64,000 bases of DNA from Acidobacteriota bacterium. GTDB lineage: Bacteria > Acidobacteriota > Vicinamibacteria > Vicinamibacterales > UBA2999. Every line of letters begins with the position of its first letter. Position 1 is the first letter of the stretch. Positions 45,266-53,674 of this stretch are shown here, in pieces. The stretch spans positions 62,001 to 126,000 of the forward strand of contig JAGNJW010000005.1 in assembly GCA_018000455.1 (NCBI GenBank), in the 5' to 3' direction. A program made the translations under genes and the position numbers. Under the pieces are notes generated by a model, which worked only from the letters and a program-made list of their open reading frames with translations, was not told the DNA's origin and made no database searches.

Positions 45266-46588
45266 CTAGGGCGTGTATCCAGCCTCGAGGTAGGGCAGCA
45301 GCGTCCAGACCGCGTAGGTGCCGCCATCGATCGTCGGTCCGGTGACGTCCTGCCAGTTCGGACCGGGCCGCGGGCCGCAGTGGCCGCCGATCATGTCGAA
45401 GATCGAGATGTTCAGCCTGGCGGCTGTCGGACCAGTCGTGGCGCCTTCGTCTGGCAAGGCGCTACGGTTGTAGGACACGATGTCCTGCGACAGGTCGCCG
45501 GCGTTACCGCGCTTCCAGTTGAGCCCCCATCGCGTGTCGCGCTTGCGCAGCTCTCTGACCACCTCGAACATGAAGCGGTTGTTGCCACCGTGCTCACGGC
45601 ACGACGCGTTGACGAGATCGGGCCGGGCAGCGGCCAACGAGTTGACGACCGAGGCACCGTAGCCGGGCACGGGCAGGAGCTGACCCGGTGCCGGATCCGG
45701 CGTGCGCGGTCCTGGCGGCGGCGCACCGTCGTTGACCACCGTGACCGGGTTGTCGGGCGACTGTCCGCCACACGACATCACCGCCTGGACCGACAGGACG
45801 TAGGTGCCGAGCGGCACCACCTTGCCGACCCGCGTGACGTTGGCGGGGAAGCCCAAGGTGCCGAACCCCTGGCCGTTCAAGGTGGCGCTGAGCTGATACT
45901 GGACGGCGCCGGGAATGGCGGGCCACGAGACGCTCACGTAGCCGCTGAAGGTGAAGGTGTTGAGCGGCACCGGCGGCGCGGCGTCGCAGGCGCCGCCCGG
46001 CGGCATGCTGACCACCACCTCGTTCGACGGGGCGCTCTGGCCGGCGGCGTTGAAGGCGACAACGCGGAAGTAGTAGGTGTTGGCGGGGGCGGGCCCGCCA
46101 CCGAAGGCGTTGGTGGCCGTGGGGAGGACGAAGTCGGAACCTCCCGAGGTCAGGCCGGCGATGAAGTAGTAGCCCGACACCGAACCGCCGCCGGCACCTG
46201 GAGACCAGGCGGCCGCGATGCCCGTGCCGTTTCGCGATACCGAAAGCGCCGTTGGCGCCGCTGGAGGCGCCGGCACCTGCAGCATGATCTCGTTCGACGC
46301 CTCGCCGCCAGGCAGGGCGACCACGCGCACGAAGAAGACGCCGTTTGGGGCGCCGATCTGGAACGACGTCACGTTGCCGAGCGCGAACGGGAACACATAG
46401 ACGCCGCTCGCCACTCCAGCATCGAGGCGGTAGCCGGTGGCACCGGCCGTCGCCGACCAGACGAACGCCACGTTCGTGCCCGACACGGCCGGCTGCTCCA
46501 ACACTGGTGGTTGGGCGCTGGCGCTACCGACGCTGAGAAGCCACGTCGCCGCCACGGCCACGATGCTCCGAAGAACTCTTACTCTCAT
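45266..46588 (-). CDS. Secreted FN3-repeat protein with novel C-terminal domain (paralogue A)
   Basis: 440 residues, good AGGAG ribosome-binding site and signal peptide (LLSVGSASAQ). Three FN3-like repeats cover about 25-290 (VAFVWSATAGATGYRLDAG, AAAWSPGAGGGSVSGYYFIAG, SVSWPAIPGAVQYQLSA). A Pro-rich hinge (RTPDPAPGQLLPVPG) leads to a C-terminal domain of about 130 residues. Its core, DTRWGLNWKRG at 351-361 then GDLSQDIVSYN and IGGHCGPRPGPNW, is shared with paralogue B. Two conserved Cys suggest a disulfide. Family not recognised by me; exported, function unknown. Confidence 0.8.
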   Translation of the reverse strand: MRVRVLRSIVAVAATWLLSVGSASAQPPVLEQPAVSGTNVAFVWSATAGATGYRLDAGVASGVYVFPFALGNVTSFQIGAPNGVFFVRVVALPGGEASNEIMLQVPAPPAAPTALSVSRNGTGIAAAWSPGAGGGSVSGYYFIAGLTSGGSDFVLPTATNAFGGGPAPANTYYFRVVAFNAAGQSAPSNEVVVSMPPGGACDAAPPVPLNTFTFSGYVSVSWPAIPGAVQYQLSATLNGQGFGTLGFPANVTRVGKVVPLGTYVLSVQAVMSCGGQSPDNPVTVVNDGAPPPGPRTPDPAPGQLLPVPGYGASVVNSLAAARPDLVNASCREHGGNNRFMFEVVRELRKRDTRWGLNWKRGNAGDLSQDIVSYNRSALPDEGATTGPTAARLNISIFDMIGGHCGPRPGPNWQDVTGPTIDGGTYAVWTLLPYLEAGYTP

Positions 46589-46774
46589 TTCGCTCTCCTC
46601 GCAAAGCGACCACACCCGAGGGAGCGCCAGGCACACCGCCGGTGTCGCCGCGTTTGGGTCCATCACATGGGGGATGGGGCTCACGCGGAGGCGGGGCCAC
46701 CAAGCTCCCGCCAATCGGTGCAGGAGTGTAACACAGCGGATCAGGGCGGCAAGCCGCCCGTCAGGCGCTGGCCG

Positions 46775-48085
46775 TCAGCGGGGGAAGCCGGCCTGGGTGT
46801 AGGGCTGCAGCGTCCAGATGGCATCGGCGCCGCCGACGCCGGTCTGATTCAACCAGAACGGGCCGGGATTGGATCCGCAGTGGCCGACGATGACGTCGAG
46901 CACGTAGATCTGACGCGTGCCCTCGTCAGCCTCCGACCCCCAGTTGTAGGTGACGATGTCCTGCGAGAGATCGCCGCGCCGGCCGCGCTTCCAGTTGAGC
47001 CCCCAGCGTGTGTCCTCCTGGCGCAGACGCTGCACCAGCCGGAAGAGCCACGTGTTGTTGCCGCCCTGCTCCACGCACGAGTTCCGCAGGTCGCCGGCGT
47101 ACTGGCGCGCGACCTCCTGGGCCACCGCTTCGCGGTTGGGCAGCGGCAGTTGCTGCCCCGGCGGCGGGTTCGGCGTGCGCCCGGTGCCCGGCGGCGGCGG
47201 CGTGACCGTGACCGTGACCTCCGACGAGGTCGCCGTCAGGCCGCACGCGCTGGCGGCGGTGACGCGCACGTAGTAGGTGCCGGCCGGCACGCTCGGATTC
47301 GAGACTGCCGTCGTTGACGCTGGCAGGTCCTGCGCCAGCATCGGCGCGCCACCGGGCGTCGTTGCGGCCGCCAGACGATAGCCAGCGGCGCCCGCCACGG
47401 CGTTCCACGACACCAGCACCGCCTGCCCGTTGACCTGGGCGCTGACCACCGGGGCCGCCGGCGCGGCGCAGGGCGTGGCGCTCACCACGAACTGCACTTC
47501 GTTCGAAGGGGTGCTCTGGCCACCCGCATTCACGGCGACAAGGCGCCCGTAGTAAACGCCCGGCGGGACGTTCGGCAGCGTGTTCTGTGGTGCCACCGCC
47601 AGGGGAACCACAGCCTGTACGGCGCCGGGGCTCATCCCGGCCACCAGCAGCAGGCCGCTGACCGGGCCGGCGGGCAATTGGGCGCTGAAGCTCACGGCGT
47701 TGCCGCTGACGCTCGCTGAGAGGCCTGTTGGAGGCGCCGGTGGCGTCTGGTTCGACTGCACCGTGAGGCCGACCACGTTGGACGGCGCGCTCGTGCCGCT
47801 GCCGTTGCGCGCAAGTACCCGCAGGTAGTAGGTGCCCTGTGGCGCCTGGATGGAGAAGCTCGTGAGCGGGCCCATCTCATAACCGGCCAGCATCAGCCCC
47901 GGCGAGATCCCGGCCTCGACGCGGTAGCTCGTGGCCCCGGCCACGGCCGTCCAGCCCGCCGACACGGTGGTTCCGACGGCGGTCGCCTGGAGCACGGGCG
48001 CGGCCGGTGCCTGCGCAAGGAGCAGCGCCGGGAAGGTGAGAAGCAGGGCGCTCAGGGTCACGATCGATCGGGCGAAGCGGAGCAT
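46775..48085 (-). CDS. Secreted FN3-repeat protein with novel C-terminal domain (paralogue B)
   Basis: 436 residues from ATG 48085, which has GAGG seven bases upstream; an ATG at 48091 is too close to it. Signal peptide VTLSALLLTFPALLLAQ, then three FN3-like repeats (VSAGWTAVAGATSYRVEAG; LLLVAGMSPGAVQAVV; LVSWNAVAGAAGYRLAAA) and the Pro-rich hinge RTPNPPPGQQLPLP. The C-terminal domain repeats that of paralogue A: LRQEDTRWGLNWKRG (Asp358 starts the core), GDLSQDIVTYN and VGHCGSNPGPFW. A sigma-54-like promoter lies just upstream. The 186-base gap to paralogue A contains only a weak hairpin (46744-46759). Confidence 0.8.
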   Translation of the reverse strand: MLRFARSIVTLSALLLTFPALLLAQAPAAPVLQATAVGTTVSAGWTAVAGATSYRVEAGISPGLMLAGYEMGPLTSFSIQAPQGTYYLRVLARNGSGTSAPSNVVGLTVQSNQTPPAPPTGLSASVSGNAVSFSAQLPAGPVSGLLLVAGMSPGAVQAVVPLAVAPQNTLPNVPPGVYYGRLVAVNAGGQSTPSNEVQFVVSATPCAAPAAPVVSAQVNGQAVLVSWNAVAGAAGYRLAAATTPGGAPMLAQDLPASTTAVSNPSVPAGTYYVRVTAASACGLTATSSEVTVTVTPPPPGTGRTPNPPPGQQLPLPNREAVAQEVARQYAGDLRNSCVEQGGNNTWLFRLVQRLRQEDTRWGLNWKRGRRGDLSQDIVTYNWGSEADEGTRQIYVLDVIVGHCGSNPGPFWLNQTGVGGADAIWTLQPYTQAGFPR

Positions 48086-48122
48086 GGGCATACCTCGGGA
48101 CACAAGAATCCGATCGTCTGAG

Positions 48123-48139
48123 TGCGAAGAGGGTGCCAA
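48123..48139 (-). promoter_or_regulatory. Sigma-54 type promoter before paralogue B
   Basis: On the minus strand TTGGCACCCTCTTCGCA. It has the obligatory GG-N10-GC spacing and a full TTGGCAC -24 half; the -12 half is TCGCA instead of TTGCA. Predicted transcription start is near 48113, about 28 bases before the chosen ATG. The -24 half is also one arm of the inverted repeat TGCCAA-N8-TTGGCA (48134-48153). Confidence 0.5.
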
Positions 48140-48263
48140 CCTGGAAATTGGCAGATTTCCTCGCCATTTCCGCAATTCGTCGTCCGAGCAGGCCAAGCGC
48201 ATGTCGGGCTTCGATACGCGACTGACAGAAATGACGTTGCTTCCCGGACCTGCACGGCTGCGT

Positions 48264-48269
48264 TACTAT
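48264..48269 (+). promoter_or_regulatory. -10 box of the glycosyltransferase gene
   Basis: TACTAT, 14 bases before the ATG at 48284. No good -35 at standard distance. Low confidence, but it fits the short-leader pattern of the region. Confidence 0.3.
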
Positions 48270-48283
48270 CGGTTGCACCCACG

Positions 48284-49840
48284 ATGCCGGAGACTCCGCG
48301 CCGCGGTTCGGCCATCGATGCCGGGTTGCTGGCTGTCCTGCTGACGGCGGTCGTCGCCCGCCTGTGGCACCTCGACGCGCCCCTCATCGACGCCCACAGC
48401 TGGCGCCAGGTCACCAACGCAGATATCGCCCGTCACTTCACGTCCTCACTCGACCTATTCCATCCCCAGGTGTCGTGGGGTGGACGCGACGGAGTCGTCG
48501 GCATGGAGTTCCCCCTGCTGCAGTGGACGACGGGTTTGCTCTGGCGCGTGACGGGGGAGTCTCACATCGTGGCCCGGCTGGTCGCCGTGTTGTTCTCCGT
48601 TGGCGGCGTGGGCTGTCTCTATGGGCTCGGCGCGCGCCTGCTCGGGCGGGCGGGTGGCCTGGCGGCGGCCGGACTCATGGCCGTGGCGCCGAGCTCGGTG
48701 TATTTCGGGCGGAGCTTCCTGTCGGACATGCCGATGCTCACGCTCATGATCGCCGCGGTCTGGGCCTGGGACGTTTACTTCGCGGGGGCGAACGCCCGGC
48801 GGCTCGCGGCCGCCGTCACCCTGACGGCGCTAGCCGCGCTGGTGAAGCTGCCGGCGATTCTCGTCCTCGCGCCGATCGTCGGCACGGCGTGGCGCCACAG
48901 GGGGCTGGCGGCCTTCGCCGACCGCGGGGCCTGGCTCGGTGGTCTCGCCTCGGTCGCGCTCGTCGTGGCGTGGTATTGGCACGCCGACCGGCTCTATCTC
49001 GAGACGGGCCTCACGCAGGCCGTCTTCAGACCCTCCGGCACTTACCCGCCAGCCATTGCGCCGGGAGTGCAGTTCACGTCGGTCTCGCACTGGGTCACGC
49101 TGTCGCGGCTGCTCTCATGGGAGACGTGGCACGAGCTCGGCGATCGCTTCTGGGAGTTGCACCTGACGGCCGTTGGCGCCGCCGGGGCGGCGCTCGGGTT
49201 CTGGCGAGTACCGCGCGCCGCGCGGGCGCCCATCGACCTATGGCTGCTGGCGGGTGTGGCGCTCCTCGTCGTGTCGCTCGAAGGGCAGTACTGGCATGAG
49301 TTCCACCAGCTACCGCTCTTGCCGCCGCTCTTCCTCTATTTCGGGGCAGCTGCGGCGCCGCTCTTCGACGGTGCCTGGCAGGCCCGTGCGTTTCCCGGGC
49401 GGGCAGGAGGAGTCCTGGTGGCCGCTGTGGCATGGTTGTGCGCTCTACAGGCGGCCCGATCGTCTGGTGTCGAGGCCAACCTCTACCGCCCCGATAATCT
49501 GCAAGGGAAGTTCGTAAGTGTCGGTGCGGCGGTGCGGGCGGCCACGGAGTCTGACGCCCTCATCGTCACCGTCGAGTACGAGGACGGCGGCGCCAATTCC
49601 CCCATGCTGTTGTACTTCGCCTGTCGGCAGGGCTGGAGCTTCGACGTGCGGTCGGTGACCGCCGCCGTCGTGCCTCACCTGGCAGGCAGGGGCGCGCGCT
49701 ACTTCGCCACCACCGACTGGTGGGAGCTGGAGGCGCAGAAGCCCGAGGTGGCGACCGCCCTGCGAGCCTGCTGCAAGGAAATCGAGCTGACCGACGCCCC
49801 CGCCAGCGCGCGGCTCTTCGACCTGTCGCGGAAGCCTTGA
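48284..49840 (+). CDS. ArnT/PMT-type membrane glycosyltransferase
   Basis: 518 residues with about ten hydrophobic segments. The early periplasmic loop has DAPLIDAHSWRQVTNADIARHF, matching the catalytic acidic/Arg region of GT-C (GT39/GT83) enzymes. Other landmarks are MEFPLLQWTTGLLWRVTGE, GRSFLSDMPMLTLMIAAVWAWD and EGQYWHEFHQLPLLPPLFLYFGAAA. Such enzymes move sugars from polyprenyl-phosphate donors to lipids or proteins. The acceptor is unknown; the neighbouring secreted FN3 proteins are possible targets, but this is speculation. C-terminal 110 residues are soluble. Confidence 0.78.
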   Translation: MPETPRRGSAIDAGLLAVLLTAVVARLWHLDAPLIDAHSWRQVTNADIARHFTSSLDLFHPQVSWGGRDGVVGMEFPLLQWTTGLLWRVTGESHIVARLVAVLFSVGGVGCLYGLGARLLGRAGGLAAAGLMAVAPSSVYFGRSFLSDMPMLTLMIAAVWAWDVYFAGANARRLAAAVTLTALAALVKLPAILVLAPIVGTAWRHRGLAAFADRGAWLGGLASVALVVAWYWHADRLYLETGLTQAVFRPSGTYPPAIAPGVQFTSVSHWVTLSRLLSWETWHELGDRFWELHLTAVGAAGAALGFWRVPRAARAPIDLWLLAGVALLVVSLEGQYWHEFHQLPLLPPLFLYFGAAAAPLFDGAWQARAFPGRAGGVLVAAVAWLCALQAARSSGVEANLYRPDNLQGKFVSVGAAVRAATESDALIVTVEYEDGGANSPMLLYFACRQGWSFDVRSVTAAVVPHLAGRGARYFATTDWWELEAQKPEVATALRACCKEIELTDAPASARLFDLSRKP

Positions 49841-49888
49841 GGCCGGCCGTGGCGGGGACGGCGTTGCCGCCGGGCCATTCGAGCCCGA

Positions 49889-49894
49889 TATACT
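49889..49894 (+). promoter_or_regulatory. -10 box of pfkA
   Basis: TATACT, ten bases before the pfkA ATG; TTGCCG at 49864-49869 is a weak -35 with a long (19-base) spacer. The expected leader is only about four bases. Confidence 0.45.
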
Positions 49895-49904
49895 GGGACG
49901 CTGT

Positions 49905-50984
49905 ATGTCACTTGAACATCGCAAGATCGGCGTGCTCACGGGCGGCGGCGATGCGCCGGGCCTGAATGCGGTCATTCGCGCGGTCGTGAAGGCCGGCACC
50001 AATGCCGGCATGGAGGTCATCGGGCTGGAAGACAGCTTCGACGGCCTGCTCGACAAGTCGCGCTCCCGCACGCTCAAGCCCCACGATGTGACCGGCATCC
50101 TGCGCCTCGGCGGCACGATCCTCGGCACGACCAACCGCGGCAACCCGTTCGAGTACCCGGCCGAGGACGGCAAGGCCGACTACTCGGACAAGGTGGTCGA
50201 GACGTTCGGGCAGATGGGGCTCGACGCCGTCGTCGTCATAGGCGGCGATGGCACACTCGCCATCGCCCACCAGTTCTACTTGAAAGGCATCCCCGTCGTT
50301 GGCGTGCCCAAGACGATTGACAACGACATCGTCGGCACGACCAGCTGCTTCGGATTCGACACCGCCGTCTCGTTCGCCGCCGATGCCATCGACCGCCTGC
50401 ACACGACGGCCCAGTCGCACAAACGGATCATGGTCGTGGAGGTGATGGGCCGCTATGCCGGCTGGATTGCCCTGCACGCCGGGATGGCTGGCGGCGCCGA
50501 CGTGATCCTCGTGCCCGAGATCGCCTACGACATCGAAAAGGTGGCGGCGCACATCAGGAAGCGCGACGCCTGGGGCGCGCGTTGCAGCATCGTCGTCGTC
50601 GCCGAGGGCGCCAAGGTCGTGGGCGGCTCCCTGACGGTGAAGTCGGCGGCCAAGCCCGGCGTGGTCGAGCGCCTTGGCGGCATCGGCGAACAGGTCGCCG
50701 ACGCCCTGCAGACGATGACCGGGAAAGAGAGCCGCAGCGTCGTCCTCGGCCACCTCCAGCGCGGCGGATCGCCGACGGCGTTCGATCGCGTGCTCGCGAC
50801 GCGGTTTGGCGCCAAGGCCGTGGAGCTGGTCCGACGCGGCGTGTTCGGGCGAATGGTGGCGAACAACCCCCCAGACATCGTGCACATTCCGCTCGCCGAT
50901 GTCGTCGGTCGCACCAAGACGGTGCCGCTCGACTACGACCTCCTCACGGCGGCGCGGTCGATCGGGGTCTCGCTCGGCGACTGA
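49905..50984 (+). CDS. pfkA: 6-phosphofructokinase
   Basis: 359 residues. It phosphorylates fructose-6-phosphate. Landmarks are IGVLTGGGDAPGLNAVIRAVV, RLGGTILGTTNRGNP, VVIGGDGTLAIA, VGVPKTIDNDIVGTT, VEVMGRYAGWIALHAGMAGGADVILVPE and LGHLQRGGSPTAFDRV. The donor-site residues are Gly after GGD (ATP type) and Lys in PKTIDND (pyrophosphate type), the combination of mixed-substrate group III enzymes. Its last 52 bases overlap thrC on the other strand. Confidence 0.93.
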   Translation: MSLEHRKIGVLTGGGDAPGLNAVIRAVVKAGTNAGMEVIGLEDSFDGLLDKSRSRTLKPHDVTGILRLGGTILGTTNRGNPFEYPAEDGKADYSDKVVETFGQMGLDAVVVIGGDGTLAIAHQFYLKGIPVVGVPKTIDNDIVGTTSCFGFDTAVSFAADAIDRLHTTAQSHKRIMVVEVMGRYAGWIALHAGMAGGADVILVPEIAYDIEKVAAHIRKRDAWGARCSIVVVAEGAKVVGGSLTVKSAAKPGVVERLGGIGEQVADALQTMTGKESRSVVLGHLQRGGSPTAFDRVLATRFGAKAVELVRRGVFGRMVANNPPDIVHIPLADVVGRTKTVPLDYDLLTAARSIGVSLGD

Positions 50985-52189
50985 GGCCTGGGACGGGCGC
51001 CGTCCGCGCCGGCCCTATTCATCGTCCGCAGCACCTCGAGGTACTTGAGCGCGCCGCCGGTATTGAAGAGCACGACCTGCTCGTGCCGCTGCAGCGCGCC
51101 GGAAGCGAGCAGCATGCGGGCGGCGGAGAGCGCGGCAGCGCCCTCGGGAGCGGCCGAGATCCCCTCCAGCCTGCCAATGAGCAGCATGTCGTCGACCATC
51201 TGACGGTCGGTGACCGCCAGCGCCGTGCCGCCACTTTCGCGAATCGCGCGCAGAACGAGGAAGTCGCCGATGGCCTTCGGCACTCTCAGCCCGTGCGCTT
51301 CGGTCGCCGGGTTCTCCCACACGGTCGCACGCTCGGCGCCCTGCTCGAAGGCGCGGACGATCGGCGCGCAGCCAGTCGGTTGCACCGTCACCATCTTCGG
51401 CCGCTTCGGCCCGATCCAGCCGAGCGCCTCCATCTCGTCGAAGGCCTTCCACATGCCGACCATCCCGGTGCCGCCGCCGGTCGGATAGATGATCCAGTCG
51501 GGGAGCTCCCAGCCGAGCTGCTCGGCGATCTCGTAGCCCATGGTCTTCTTGCCCTCGGCGCGATAGGGCTCCTTCAGGGTCGAGACGTCGTACCAATCGA
51601 GCTCGCGGGCCTTCGCGCCGGCCATCCGTCCGGCGTCGGTGATGAGGCCGTCGACCAGCGTGATGGTCGCGCCGTAGAGGCGGCACTCGTCGATGAACGG
51701 CTGCTTGGCGTCGCGCGGCATGAACACCTCGCAGCGCATGTCGGCGGCGGCCGCGTAGGCCGCCGCCGCGTTGCCGGCATTGCCGGCGGTGGGCAGCGTG
51801 ATGGTCGTGGCTCCCAGCGCCTTGGCGCGGGTGATGGCCGCCGACTGACCCCGCGCCTTGAACGAGTTCGTCGGGTTGAACGCTTCATCCTTGATGCGCA
51901 GGTCGTCGAGGCCGAGCGTCTGAGCGAGGCGGCAGGTGCGGAGCAGCGGCGTCGAGCCTTCCCCCAGCGTGATCGGCGCTTCGCCGGGAAACAGCGGCAG
52001 CATCTCGCGATAGCGCCACATGTTCGGCGCGCGGCCGGCCAGGCTGTCGCGCGACCAGCTCTTGGCCCGCGCCATGTCGTAGCGCGCGAAGAGCGGCATG
52101 CCGCAGGCGGGGCAGACGTGATGGCGCTGGCGGGCGTCGAAGGGACCGGCGCCGCACGGGACGCTGCACTCGAGGTGAGAGAAATACAT
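50933..52189 (-). CDS. thrC: Threonine synthase
   Basis: 418 residues. A PLP enzyme making threonine from O-phosphohomoserine. An N-terminal zinc-ribbon-like segment (CSVPCG, CPACG) is followed by LGEGSTPLLR, the PLP lysine in NPTNSFKARGQSAAI, LPTAGNAGNAAAAYAAAA, YPTGGGTGMVGMWKAF and EGAAALSAARMLL. The C-terminal 20 or so residues (ARPRPQSPSETPIDRAAVRRS) are encoded antisense to pfkA and look non-conserved. It ends the rplM-rpsI-rpsB-tsf-pyrH-frr run. Confidence 0.9.
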   Translation of the reverse strand: MYFSHLECSVPCGAGPFDARQRHHVCPACGMPLFARYDMARAKSWSRDSLAGRAPNMWRYREMLPLFPGEAPITLGEGSTPLLRTCRLAQTLGLDDLRIKDEAFNPTNSFKARGQSAAITRAKALGATTITLPTAGNAGNAAAAYAAAADMRCEVFMPRDAKQPFIDECRLYGATITLVDGLITDAGRMAGAKARELDWYDVSTLKEPYRAEGKKTMGYEIAEQLGWELPDWIIYPTGGGTGMVGMWKAFDEMEALGWIGPKRPKMVTVQPTGCAPIVRAFEQGAERATVWENPATEAHGLRVPKAIGDFLVLRAIRESGGTALAVTDRQMVDDMLLIGRLEGISAAPEGAAALSAARMLLASGALQRHEQVVLFNTGGALKYLEVLRTMNRAGADGARPRPQSPSETPIDRAAVRRS

Positions 52190-52226
52190 GGCGGCGGATC
52201 CTCCTGAGCGGCCAGCCGCCCGGTGG

Positions 52227-52796
52227 TCAACGTCCGAGCAGTTCTTCGTCCTTCTTCTTCTGCAGGTCGTCGACGGCGCGGATGGCGGCGTCGGTGATCT
52301 TCTGCACCTCGTCGAGGCCCCGTTTCTCGTCGTCCTCTGAGATCTGGTGCTCCTTGAGCATCTTCTTCAACCGGTCGTTGCCGTCGCGGCGCACCGTGCG
52401 AATGTGGTTGCGGCCCTCTTCCGCGGCCTTGTGGACGTGCCGCGAGAGTTCCTTCCTGCGTTCCTCGGTGAGCGAGGGGATCGGAATGCGCAGCACCTTG
52501 CCGTCGGACGCGGGGTTGAGACCGAGATCCGAGAGGCGAATGGCTCGCTCGAGGCTGGCCATCGTCGACGGATCGAACGGCTGCGCGACGATCAGCGCCG
52601 GCTCGGGAATCGACAGCGTCGCCACCTGGTTCAGCGGCAGCTTGGAGCCGTAGGCTTCGACCATGACGTTCTCGAGCAGCCCGGTGCTGGCGCGCCCGGT
52701 GCGCACACCCGCCAGGTCGCGGCGCACGTGCTCGACCTGCCCGTCCATTCGCTTCCTGCACTCGTCGTAGAGTTCTTTGAGATCGCTTGCGTCCAT
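52227..52796 (-). CDS. frr: Ribosome recycling factor
   Basis: 189 residues starting MDASDLKELYDECRKRM. It splits post-termination ribosomes with EF-G. Conserved blocks are LAGVRTGRASTGLLENVMVEAYGSKLPLNQVA, PFDPSTMASLERAI, SDLGLNPASDGKVLRIPIPSLTEERRKEL and AEEGRNHIRTVRRDGND. Follows pyrH as usual. Confidence 0.97.
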   Translation of the reverse strand: MDASDLKELYDECRKRMDGQVEHVRRDLAGVRTGRASTGLLENVMVEAYGSKLPLNQVATLSIPEPALIVAQPFDPSTMASLERAIRLSDLGLNPASDGKVLRIPIPSLTEERRKELSRHVHKAAEEGRNHIRTVRRDGNDRLKKMLKEHQISEDDEKRGLDEVQKITDAAIRAVDDLQKKKDEELLGR

Positions 52797-52860
52797 GACT
52801 GTCGATTCCCTGCGGCGTGTCGAGGCACTCCGCACTGTGTCGGCCCGTGGCAGGCTGAGC

Positions 52861-53604
52861 CTAGCTCGTGACGGTCGTCCCCACCGGCTCGCCGGTCACC
52901 ACCCGTCGCACGTTGCCGGGCGTACGCAAGTTGAAGACGACGATTGGGAGCCTGTTGTCCATGCACAGCGAGATCGCCGTGGCGTCCATGACCTGCAGGC
53001 GGTCCTGCAGGACCTGCAGATACGAGATCTCCTCGTAGCGTGTGGCGGTGGCGTCCGTCACCGGATCCGCGGTGTAGATTCCGTCGACCTTGGTGGCTTT
53101 GAGGATGACATCCGCCTTGACTTCCATCGCGCGCAGCGCAGCCGCCGTGTCGGTGGTGAAGTAGGGATTGCCGGTGCCGGCCGCGAAGACCACGACGCGG
53201 CCTTTCTCGAGATGACGGATGGCACGGCGCCGGATGAACGGCTCGGCCACGGCGCGCATCTCGATCGCTGAGAGCACGCGGGTCGGCACACCCTGCTGTT
53301 CGAGGGCGTCCTGCAGGGCGAGGGCGTTCATGACCGTTGCCAGCATGCCCATGTAGTCGGCGGTCGAGCGGTCCATGCCGCGGGCGCCGGCAGCCACACC
53401 GCGGAAGATGTTGCCGCCGCCGATCACGATGGCGGTTTGGACGCCGAGCGACTGGATGTCGGCGACCTCCGAAGCGATGCGGATCGCGACGTTGGGATCG
53501 ATTCCGTAGGTGCCGTCGCCCATCAGGGCTTCGCCCGACAGCTTGAGGAGGACGCGCGAGAAGCGCGTGCCGGTGGGCGGAGCGGCGGTGGATGGCGAGG
53601 TCAT
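52861..53604 (-). CDS. pyrH: UMP kinase
   Basis: 247 residues. It phosphorylates UMP in pyrimidine nucleotide synthesis. Motifs are [83 protein letters not shown] and [12 protein letters not shown]. It lies between tsf and frr, the canonical order. A TATAAT box 11 bases before the ATG suggests an internal promoter. Confidence 0.97.
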   Translation of the reverse strand: MTSPSTAAPPTGTRFSRVLLKLSGEALMGDGTYGIDPNVAIRIASEVADIQSLGVQTAIVIGGGNIFRGVAAGARGMDRSTADYMGMLATVMNALALQDALEQQGVPTRVLSAIEMRAVAEPFIRRRAIRHLEKGRVVVFAAGTGNPYFTTDTAAALRAMEVKADVILKATKVDGIYTADPVTDATATRYEEISYLQVLQDRLQVMDATAISLCMDNRLPIVVFNLRTPGNVRRVVTGEPVGTTVTS

Positions 53605-53615
53605 CTCAGGCGAGC

Positions 53616-53621
53616 ATTATA
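53616..53621 (-). promoter_or_regulatory. -10 box of pyrH
   Basis: A perfect TATAAT on the minus strand, 11 bases before the pyrH ATG. No -35 recognised. It would give a leader of about five bases and allow pyrH-frr-thrC to be expressed apart from the ribosomal genes. Confidence 0.45.
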
Positions 53622-53674
53622 GGCCAGTGTGGCGAGGCGCTCGGATGGCAGATCGCGCCCCGACTGAAGCATCC

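Noticed and set aside
45002..47317. A 771-codon antisense frame over the FN3 genes.
   Set aside because: It crosses a terminator hairpin and two real genes that have signal peptides and ribosome-binding sites on the other strand.
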